A DNA stretch of 64,000 nucleotides from Marinobacter mobilis (lineage in GTDB: Bacteria; Pseudomonadota; Gammaproteobacteria; Pseudomonadales; Oleiphilaceae), in contig NZ_FNNE01000004.1 of the NCBI RefSeq assembly GCF_900106945.1, positions 62,001 through 126,000 on the forward strand. Reading direction: 5' to 3'. The translations under genes and the position numbers were made by a program. The notes beneath the pieces are model-generated. The model did no database searches, was not told the origin of the DNA, and was given only the letters and a program-made list of their open reading frames with translations. This document shows, piece after piece, positions 26,632 through 34,201 of the stretch; the stretch's first letter is position 1, and every line of letters starts with the position of its first letter.

Positions 26632-26663
26632 CATACCGTCTTGATCAAGATCAAGACGGTATG
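26632..26663. promoter_or_regulatory. Perfect 32-bp palindrome containing an FNR/Anr box
   Basis: Arms CATACCGTCTTGATC and GATCAAGACGGTATG (15 bases each) flank a two-base AA centre. The middle 14 bp, TTGAT-CAAG-ATCAA (26641-26654), form a perfect FNR-type box. It lies between the HPP gene start and the stop of the large lipoprotein gene. No T-run follows, so it is more likely an operator than a terminator. Confidence 0.6.
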
Positions 26664-26686
26664 GGCATCGCCCGCTCCGTTCGACG

Positions 26687-29600
26687 TTATTGGGCTTGGG
26701 AGAACACGGATAACTCCTTCACTGGCGGAGACAAGTAGCTCAGCCGTAAACCGTTCACCGGGATTTCCAGATCGAATTCAACCAGCCCCCCCACATTCAC
26801 CGTAATGGTCTGGGCCTGTTGGTTGTATTGCTCGATGACCTGACGGCCATCCTCCAGAAAACGAACCTCACCCAACAGATCCAGATACAACGGTACACTG
26901 TGCTGGTTGTGGGGCAGACTGAGTGGCGTATGCAGATCCGGAGCATCCAGGTACAGGTCAACGTCGGTCTCGAACACGGGGTAACCGTCAGCACCCGTGC
27001 GGATCACACCGGGGATCAGACCGTTGCGTTCGCCACTGCCATCATCCGCGTAGCGCATACGGATCACCTGTGGTCCGGTCGGTGTCTCAGCCCAGGTCAG
27101 GTCGGACAACACCATGGCGTTGACGGTCAACGAGGTGGTGGTCAGCAGCGTCGGATACAGCAGTACCCGCACCCCGGCGGCGGGATTGTCCGGATCCACC
27201 GGACCAATCACCTCGGTGTTCAGGGCTCCGGTCTGGTAGATGAACTTCAGTTCCGGACACTCGGTCAGTAGCCAGGATGAGAAAATGTTCTTCCGATCGC
27301 GGTTGCAACCCACCCGTGCGTGGCTTCGGTCCTGGCTGATGACCCGGGTCGCCTGAGGCGGGGTCAGCGGCTCGCCGCCGGCGTCAAAGGCCATATTCGA
27401 AGGCTCGACACAGTCACTGGCGTAAGACTGACGCACCACCACGCCATCACCATTGGTTTCCTCCACAATCGCACACTGGATAACACTGTCAGCATTCACA
27501 TCCCGTACTGGCAGGTTACGCAGGGGCAGAAACACCGTGTCGGTGGCTGCGCTGCCCTTGAAGTAGATCGTCAGATCCGGTCCTCCACGCTGGCTCAATC
27601 CCATCAGGGCATTGGTCTCCAGGGCCTGCCCCAGGCTGGAACAGATCGCCTGGCCGCAATCCGGACTGGCCGAGGCCTGGGAAGCCAGGGTATAGCGATA
27701 GTAGGCGCCAACCTGCCAGGGCTGGTCAGGGTAAAAACGCAGCCGCTGGTTGTTCAACATCAGACGTCCCGTCACGGGCTCTGCCGCCACCGTTACGTCC
27801 TGGCCATTGCCACTGCCCAGATCGGTCACCCGCTCCACCCGGAAGCTCTCACCCAGCCGGATTGACGCCAGATCCATGGACTGGGAGAACGTCACCACTA
27901 CGGGTCGGTTGGCTGGCAAGGTCTGGAGCGGCATATGCTCGTCGCTCCCATTATGGGGCACACCATTACCATCAAGGGTGCCCTGGCAGCGGCCATGATC
28001 ATCACTCAGCAGACCCAGCCCGATGGTGACACAGGGGAAACCGGGGTAGGTTGTTACCGCCAGCGGCGACGACGCCGAGGCATCCGCAGCCAGCGGCAGG
28101 GCAAACGCCAGTTGCTGTGGCTGGGCGCCATTGCCGGCGAGGTCGGTCAGCAGACTGTCGATGCGGACCTGGTAGCTGGTGCCGTGCTGTAACCCGCCAA
28201 CAGGCTGCAGGGTCACACTGGTGCCATCCACCGACACATCGCTGGTCACCTCATTGTCACCACTGAACAGGCGGACGCCGGCACGGACCGAGTCCCGATC
28301 CAGTGGTTCATCGAAGAACAGGGTGACCGGATCGCCAGGCCGATGAGCACGGATCATCGCCGCGTCGTTACCGGGCATCCAGCTCACCAGCGCTGGCGCG
28401 GCAAGGTCGGCCAGCGGTTGCGGGGCATCCTGCTGGGCCCGGTTGGCCGTTTCGGCGCGGATGTTGAAAGCGAGCGAGGCGCGGGCGTTCTCCAGCCCCA
28501 GCAGCGCCGGCTCCACCATGCTGAGGGCATCAATTTCCAGAGTACCGTCGTGAATTCTCGCCAACCCGACCAGCTCCAGCCCCGTCAGATCCTGGGACAG
28601 CGACGCATTGGGCTGACCTTCCACGGTGTTCATCGACACATCCATGAACAGCCGCACATGGCGCGGAGCTTCGTCACTGTCGCTGTAGGGATTGGGGAAC
28701 AGATAGCCGATGGCATCGGTGGTCATCACCACCCTGATCTCGCCGGTTTTCTGAACGCCAGTGGCGGTCATCAGCGGCACCACGCCGCCAACATTAACGT
28801 CCAGCGAGGTGCTGCTGAGCACCGTGCCGCGGGGAATGCGCAGCGGGGTCATCTCCGGATAATGGGGGCCGTAGGCCAGCTCCGCCCACATCGCGCCGGT
28901 CTGCCAGGCATGAGGGGTATTCCCCAGCAGCACCGATTGCAGTGAGATGCCATTGACCGGCTCGCCGTTGAGCTTCGAACGCAGATCCTGGCTGGTGCTG
29001 TTGGCGGTTGCGGTCTGGTAGAGCACTTCGGTGGGACCCGACTCTCGCGGCACCAGAGGCAGCGCAAGGTCAAGCATCTGGTCACCATACAGGTTGGGCA
29101 ACGCCTTCAGGGTCAGGGTGTAAGTCTCACCCGCCGTCAATTCATCACTGTCGCTGCCTTCCGGCGCCAGCGGATCGATCACCAGTTGCCGGCCACGGGC
29201 AATCACGTAGGCTGGCACCAGCTCACCGGCACTGTTCTCCAGGCGCACCGAGTCACCGTACACCACGCCATCAGGATGAATATCCTGGGTCAGCGTCAAT
29301 CGCAGGGTGGAGAAATCCATCACTGGAAAACGCTGGCCGTCGGGGATCATCGTGGCCAGGCCAAAACGGCTGTCGGTCACCGACTCGCTGCGAATGGTCG
29401 TGCGGCTGCCGCGGGTGCTGAACACCAGCTCGCCATCGTCAAGTTCGGTGAGGGTGCCGCCGTCCGTAACCAGCGGCTCGGACAGGCTGAGCCGGTACGT
29501 CTGAGCCGGGGCCAGCGCCCGCTCCGGGCGGATCAGCCAGCTCTGGCCACCATCCACCGCCTGCAGGGTATGGCCGACAGCAGCGCCGTCGGCATCGACC

Positions 29601-29806
29601 AGGGCCAGCCGGGGTTCGGCCACGACGGTGGAGAAACGCAGCACCAGATCGGCCTGCGGAGCAACCTCCTGCTGGCCATCCGCCGGATAGCTGTAGATCA
29701 GGCCCGGGGGCGCCTCCGCTGACAGCATCACTGCCTGGTCCCCGCCACAGCCCGCGAGCAGGGTCAGGGCAGCGGCAATCAATACCGTGGTGTTGTTTCG
29801 AATCAT
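26687..29806 (-). CDS. Large Ig-like domain lipoprotein
   Basis: The 1039-residue protein starts with a lipoprotein signal and lipobox LAGC (Cys20). At least three bacterial Ig-like (SbsA/Big_5) modules can be recognised by their P-x-G-x6-A-x4-V-x-F-S pattern: SYPADGQQEVAPQADLVLRFS (about 39), MIRAHRPGDPVTLFFDEPLD (about 490), and LPANRPVVVTFSQSMDL (about 635). The C-terminal third is beta-rich without a known catalytic motif. It is probably exported and membrane-anchored, with an adhesive, structural or binding role. I do not recognise a named function. Confidence 0.8.
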   Translation of the reverse strand: MIRNNTTVLIAAALTLLAGCGGDQAVMLSAEAPPGLIYSYPADGQQEVAPQADLVLRFSTVVAEPRLALVDADGAAVGHTLQAVDGGQSWLIRPERALAPAQTYRLSLSEPLVTDGGTLTELDDGELVFSTRGSRTTIRSESVTDSRFGLATMIPDGQRFPVMDFSTLRLTLTQDIHPDGVVYGDSVRLENSAGELVPAYVIARGRQLVIDPLAPEGSDSDELTAGETYTLTLKALPNLYGDQMLDLALPLVPRESGPTEVLYQTATANSTSQDLRSKLNGEPVNGISLQSVLLGNTPHAWQTGAMWAELAYGPHYPEMTPLRIPRGTVLSSTSLDVNVGGVVPLMTATGVQKTGEIRVVMTTDAIGYLFPNPYSDSDEAPRHVRLFMDVSMNTVEGQPNASLSQDLTGLELVGLARIHDGTLEIDALSMVEPALLGLENARASLAFNIRAETANRAQQDAPQPLADLAAPALVSWMPGNDAAMIRAHRPGDPVTLFFDEPLDRDSVRAGVRLFSGDNEVTSDVSVDGTSVTLQPVGGLQHGTSYQVRIDSLLTDLAGNGAQPQQLAFALPLAADASASSPLAVTTYPGFPCVTIGLGLLSDDHGRCQGTLDGNGVPHNGSDEHMPLQTLPANRPVVVTFSQSMDLASIRLGESFRVERVTDLGSGNGQDVTVAAEPVTGRLMLNNQRLRFYPDQPWQVGAYYRYTLASQASASPDCGQAICSSLGQALETNALMGLSQRGGPDLTIYFKGSAATDTVFLPLRNLPVRDVNADSVIQCAIVEETNGDGVVVRQSYASDCVEPSNMAFDAGGEPLTPPQATRVISQDRSHARVGCNRDRKNIFSSWLLTECPELKFIYQTGALNTEVIGPVDPDNPAAGVRVLLYPTLLTTTSLTVNAMVLSDLTWAETPTGPQVIRMRYADDGSGERNGLIPGVIRTGADGYPVFETDVDLYLDAPDLHTPLSLPHNQHSVPLYLDLLGEVRFLEDGRQVIEQYNQQAQTITVNVGGLVEFDLEIPVNGLRLSYLSPPVKELSVFSQAQ

Positions 29807-30079
29807 CGGGCGGCCTCCAGGTCACAGCAAGAGAAATGGGGAGCAGACCATAGCCAGCGAGTTCGAAGGCAGAATTGGCAATAAGTACAGCGACCTCTGG
29901 CGGAACGGCCGGCTATCGCAATTACACTCTGTAACAATATGTTTCAGAAAGAAAAATTCAGAGATGGCGCGGACACCGGGCAAAACAGGCTCTTTTCTGT
30001 TCTGTGACAGGAGTCACACCGTTGAACCGGGAGATGTTCGACCCGAAGCAGAACGGCGCCGGCGGTGGCCAGCGGACGC

Positions 30080-30439
30080 TCAAATACGAATGAAGGGAAT
30101 CAGGCTGAGGAACAAGATGGCCACAATGGCCAGGGCAGCCGCCAGCGTGGTGACCGGCTTTTGCCGAATCCGCTGCCAGATTCCCCGGTTCTCCCCCCGC
30201 AACAGGTCCTGCTGGTAGCGCTGGCGCTGGGCACTCTGGCGTTGTTGCTGGTAGTCATTGAGCAGGGCGCGGGCCCGCTCGGCCTCATCCTCGTCGTGAA
30301 CCCAGAATCCGCCCATGCTGATTCCCCAGCGACTGGGCGGGGTTTCATAGTAGGGGACCCCGTGCTGCTCGAACAGTTGGCGGATTTCCTCCGCTTCATC
30401 ATCCGGGACATAACGCAGGTTCATCAGGTGGTGGGGCAT
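30080..30439 (-). CDS. DUF6164-like small protein with C-terminal membrane anchor
   Basis: The 119-residue protein begins MPHHLMNLRYVPDDEAEEIRQLF and contains PYYETPPSRWGISMGGFWVHDEDEAERAR, a pattern I associate with the DUF6164 family in pseudomonads. A charged helix (about 60-85) is followed by one membrane segment (TLAAALAIVAILFLSLIPF). Function unknown. It is divergent from the DUF2868 gene across a short region. The 273 bp on its other side hold no gene that I can see. Confidence 0.65.
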   Translation of the reverse strand: MPHHLMNLRYVPDDEAEEIRQLFEQHGVPYYETPPSRWGISMGGFWVHDEDEAERARALLNDYQQQRQSAQRQRYQQDLLRGENRGIWQRIRQKPVTTLAAALAIVAILFLSLIPFIRI

Positions 30440-30528
30440 GGTAATTATGGTATCGGCAACGGATATCCCTATATTCTAGAGGAAAACCACCGCCAATGAC
30501 CGGTTCGAGGAAGGAGAAAGAACACGGC

Positions 30529-31923
30529 ATGTCCGACAAGGCCCTGACGCTGCTACTGGAATTCGACGATCAGGTTCGCCGCGACCACCATCAGTCGCCG
30601 GCGTTCCTGCACCGTCGCGACCGCCGCTATGCCCTCGCCGCCGACGGTACGCTGACACCCCGACACTGGCTCGACTACGTCCAGCGCATCGGCAGCCCGC
30701 ATCACACCAGCGCGCTGCGGCCGTTGCGCCGCTGGCATCGCATCAGCCTTAGCTTTGTGGTGACCGGCGCGCTGTTTGGCATCGTGACCATGCTCGGGCT
30801 GCTCTACTACGACGGCAGCGGACGCATCAATATCACCGTGCTGCTGGCCTTCATGCTGCTGCAGCTGGTGCTGGCGGTCGCTACATCGCTGCAGGCCCTG
30901 GCGGGATGGCGGCCCTGGGGCTGGCTGATTGAACGCTATCTGCACCCCGGCCAGGAGGCGGCCATGGCCATCAATCGCCTGCAACCGCAATTGATGGCCC
31001 GGGCCGCCCACGGCGGTGGCCTGGCGTTCGCGCTGGCAGGGCTGTTAACCCTGGTCACCCTGGTGGTGGTGCGGGATCTGGCGTTTGGCTGGAGCACCAC
31101 CCTGAGTACGGGCGCCGCCAGCTACCAGCAACTCATGGCGACGCTGGCCTGGCCCTGGCAGGGGCTGTGGCCGGCAGCGGTCCCCGACCTGGACCTGGTC
31201 AGCCAGACCCGTTTCTTCCGGATCAGCGAGGGTTCCCCGGTGACGGCTGCCCGCTGGGGTGACTGGTGGCCCTTCGTCACCATGGCCTGGGGCTGTTACG
31301 TGATTCTGCCACGGCTGTTGTTGCTGCTGCTCAGCATCTGGCACCTGCGGCGCCGGGCCGGGCAGCTGCTGGCCGCGCACCCGGGCCTGCTGGCCCTGCG
31401 CTACCGGATGGAAACCCCGACCGTGGAAAGCGGTCACCAGAACACCGATGTCAACCGCCCCCCGGAGCTTGCGGTGCAAACCGGTCTGCACCCGTTGCCT
31501 GACAGCCCGGTGGTGATTCGCTGGGCCGGAGCCGGCAACGGCAGCCTACCCCCGCTATTTCAGGGGACTGATCGGCGCCTGGTGGTGGACGCCGGGGGGG
31601 CGGCCAGCCTCGATCAGGACCAGCAGGCGATTGGACAGGCCCGCGAGCACCTGCACGCCGACAGCCGTCATTCGATCACCATCCTCACCCGGGCCTGGGA
31701 ACCACCCACCGCAGAACTGGAAGATTTTATTGGCGATGCCCGCAACCACTGGCCGGCCAATACCCGCATCACCCTGGTACCTTTGGCCACCGACCCGGAG
31801 CAACCGGCGCCGGACCGGCAACTGGCGCCCTGGCTTCGCTTCAGCGAACGGCTCAGCGACAAGCGGCTTCATGTCAGCCGTTATCCGGAGTCCCCCCACC
31901 AAACGGCGGGGGCGCAACCATGA
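30529..31923 (+). CDS. DUF2868 membrane protein
   Basis: The 464-residue protein has four to five membrane segments (about residues 70-290) and a C-terminal soluble region. DUF2868 proteins are of unknown function and commonly adjoin a DUF3482 GTPase, as here; the stop overlaps the GTPase start as ATGA. I place the start at MSDKALTL, behind AAGGAGA about 12 bp upstream; an ATG 11 codons earlier is also possible. The pair probably works as one membrane-associated GTPase system (inference). Confidence 0.8.
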   Translation: MSDKALTLLLEFDDQVRRDHHQSPAFLHRRDRRYALAADGTLTPRHWLDYVQRIGSPHHTSALRPLRRWHRISLSFVVTGALFGIVTMLGLLYYDGSGRINITVLLAFMLLQLVLAVATSLQALAGWRPWGWLIERYLHPGQEAAMAINRLQPQLMARAAHGGGLAFALAGLLTLVTLVVVRDLAFGWSTTLSTGAASYQQLMATLAWPWQGLWPAAVPDLDLVSQTRFFRISEGSPVTAARWGDWWPFVTMAWGCYVILPRLLLLLLSIWHLRRRAGQLLAAHPGLLALRYRMETPTVESGHQNTDVNRPPELAVQTGLHPLPDSPVVIRWAGAGNGSLPPLFQGTDRRLVVDAGGAASLDQDQQAIGQAREHLHADSRHSITILTRAWEPPTAELEDFIGDARNHWPANTRITLVPLATDPEQPAPDRQLAPWLRFSERLSDKRLHVSRYPESPHQTAGAQP

Positions 31924-33362
31924 CCGATCACCGGACACCGGCCCCCACCTTTGCCGTGGTCGGCCACCCCAACAAGGGCAAATCCAGCATCGTGGCCACC
32001 CTGTCCCAGAACGACAGCATTGCCATTGCCCTCGAACCCGGTACCACCCGCCACAGCCAGGCCTATGACCTGACCGTGGATGGCGACGTGCTCTATACCC
32101 TGGTGGACACCCCCGGGTTCCAACGACCGCGGCAGCTACTGGCCTGGCTGGAAGCCCACAGCCTGTCAGCCTCAGACCGGGCTGAAACCGTCGCCGCCTT
32201 TGTCAATCAGCACCGCGACGATCCCCGTTTCCATGACGAATGCGAGCTGCTGACGCCCCTGGTGGAAGGTGCCGGCATTATCTACGTGGTTGACGGTTCG
32301 GTGCCCTACAGCGCCGAGAATGAAAGCGAGATGGAAATCCTGCGCTGGACCGGACGCCCCAGCCTGGCACTGATCAACAGTATCGGCGCGGACGATTACA
32401 GCGAACACTGGCAGTCCGCCCTCGGCCAGTTCTTTCAGGTGGTGCGCAAATTCGACGCGGTGCGGGCACCGTTTAACCAGCACCTCAGCCTGCTCAAGGC
32501 TTTTGGCCAGCTCGAGCCGGCCTGGGAGCAGGTGCTCGATTCCGCAGTACTGCACCTGTCAGGGCAGCGGGCACAGCGCAAGTCCCAGACCGCGCGGCTG
32601 ATCGCCACCGCCCTGGAAGAGATGATGGCGTGGCAGGAGAAACGTACCCTGACCGCACCTCAAAGTGAGGCGCACGCCCGTGACACCCTGGCCGAGCAAC
32701 TGCGCCAACGTTGGTACCAGCACCAGCGCAAACGCGAACAGTCGTTGCGGCTGGCCATTGAAGCGCTGTATCAACACCACCGGGTACAACGCCAGGAAGC
32801 CGAATTACGCTGGCACAGCGAGCATGATCTGTTTAGTGAGGGCAGCCGCCAGGCCTGGGGTGTCAGCCGCACCTACCTGACCACCGCCGGCTTCGGCGCC
32901 GGGGCCATTGGCGGAGCCGGCCTTGATGCCATCACCCTGGGTTCGTCTCTCGGTACCGGGGCGCTGGTTGGGGGGCTCATTGGCGCAGCGGGCAGCTATT
33001 TCTACGGCGATCGCCTGACCCTGCCGGTACTGAAGATCGGCGCCCTGCGTCATGGTCTGCAAACCGCGAGTTTCGGGCCGGTGCAGGACAGCCAGTTCGG
33101 TTACGTGGTTCTGGGCCGGGCGGTGGATCACTGGTGGCACATTGCCCACCGCAACCACGCCGGCCGCGATCCGCTCGACCTGGAACCCAGTGACAGCCAC
33201 TGGCTCGACCAGCTCGACAGCCCCCACCGCCAGGTCATTCACCGGGCGCTGACCCGATGCCGAAAGCAGCGTGCCCTGAGCAGCGAACAGCGCCAGCAAC
33301 TGGCCGAAACCCTCGAGCTTGCCATGGACCTCTACCACCAGTGGCGGACCGCAGGCGGTTGA
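31920..33362 (+). CDS. GTPase with DUF3482 domain
   Basis: The 480-residue protein has an Era/HflX-like G domain: G1 is GHPNKGKSS (residues 15-23, K21), G3 is DTPGFQ, and a PSLALINSI stretch occupies the G4 region but lacks a clear NKxD. The DUF3482 part has charged helices with coiled-coil character (about 220-300) and a glycine-rich hydrophobic segment ([20 protein letters not shown]) that may insert in membranes. It is coupled to the DUF2868 gene by an ATGA overlap. Cellular role is not established. Confidence 0.87.
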   Translation: MTDHRTPAPTFAVVGHPNKGKSSIVATLSQNDSIAIALEPGTTRHSQAYDLTVDGDVLYTLVDTPGFQRPRQLLAWLEAHSLSASDRAETVAAFVNQHRDDPRFHDECELLTPLVEGAGIIYVVDGSVPYSAENESEMEILRWTGRPSLALINSIGADDYSEHWQSALGQFFQVVRKFDAVRAPFNQHLSLLKAFGQLEPAWEQVLDSAVLHLSGQRAQRKSQTARLIATALEEMMAWQEKRTLTAPQSEAHARDTLAEQLRQRWYQHQRKREQSLRLAIEALYQHHRVQRQEAELRWHSEHDLFSEGSRQAWGVSRTYLTTAGFGAGAIGGAGLDAITLGSSLGTGALVGGLIGAAGSYFYGDRLTLPVLKIGALRHGLQTASFGPVQDSQFGYVVLGRAVDHWWHIAHRNHAGRDPLDLEPSDSHWLDQLDSPHRQVIHRALTRCRKQRALSSEQRQQLAETLELAMDLYHQWRTAGG

Positions 33363-33421
33363 AACGGACCGCGTCCGGATGTTTATACTGTGCCGCGACT
33401 CCCACCAACATGAGGACTATC

Positions 33422-33808
33422 ATGAAGATTGTACGTGTACAGGACATCATCGGAACCGAGCGCGAAGTGGAAGGCCCGGGCTGGACCAGCCGCCGCCTGC
33501 TGCTGAAAAAAGATGGTATGGGTTTCTCGTTCCACGAGACCATCATTCCCGCCGGTGCCGAGCTGAACCTGTGGTACAAGAACCATCTCGAAGCGGTCTA
33601 TTGCGTTGCCGGTAACGGCTCCATCACCGATCTCGCCACCGGGGAAACCCACGAAATCACCGACGGCACCCTGTACGCCCTCGACAAGCACGATCGTCAC
33701 GTACTTCGTGGCGGCAGTGAGGATATGCGCCTGATCTGCTCTTTCAATCCGCCGGTCACCGGCCGCGAAACCCACGACGAAGACGGCTCCTACAACCTGG
33801 CGGAATGA
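33422..33808 (+). CDS. ectC: Ectoine synthase, lone copy
   Basis: The 128-residue cupin matches EctC almost end to end: [43 protein letters not shown], and [15 protein letters not shown] with the tyrosine and histidine of the iron site. EctC cyclises N-gamma-acetyl-diaminobutyrate to ectoine, an osmolyte. No ectA, ectB or ectD lies nearby, so this is an orphan copy; a complete ect operon may exist elsewhere, or it may have another substrate. Start chosen at the ATG with GAGG upstream. It begins 59 bp after the GTPase gene. Confidence 0.9.
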   Translation: MKIVRVQDIIGTEREVEGPGWTSRRLLLKKDGMGFSFHETIIPAGAELNLWYKNHLEAVYCVAGNGSITDLATGETHEITDGTLYALDKHDRHVLRGGSEDMRLICSFNPPVTGRETHDEDGSYNLAE

Positions 33809-33991
33809 TCCCCGGGCGGCATGTGCATGACCACAGCGGTTTCCTCCCCTGTAAGCGGCTGTAACGGTTTGCAAGGTTTGGCGTCCGGGGCTTCCCTCTG
33901 GCGTCAGGCTGGTGATATTTTGACCACTCCTGCGTTAGCCATCGCAACAGGCGGCTACCGTGTCCCCTAGTGTCAAACCGGGTCAGCCATC

Positions 33992-34195
33992 GTGGATATT
34001 TCATCACTTGCCAGTTTCAGCACCCAGCTCAACCAGGCCGACGTTCAGCAACAGGCCCAGCTCAGTGTCTTGAAAACGGCCCAGGACATGGCGGCAGCGG
34101 GCGCTCTGCAACTGCTCGACGCCATCCCCTCGCCACAGCCGTCGGTCAGCAGCGGCGACGCCCGCATCGGCAGCGTTATTGATGTCCGGGTCTGA
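33992..34195 (+). CDS. YjfB-family putative motility protein
   Basis: The 67-residue helical protein begins MDISSLASFSTQLNQADVQQQAQLSVLKTAQDM, the typical start of the YjfB family, which is associated with flagellated bacteria but lacks an assigned role. It uses a GTG start. It converges on hrpB with six bases between stop codons. Confidence 0.75.
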   Translation: MDISSLASFSTQLNQADVQQQAQLSVLKTAQDMAAAGALQLLDAIPSPQPSVSSGDARIGSVIDVRV

Positions 34196-34201
34196 ACACC
34201 C

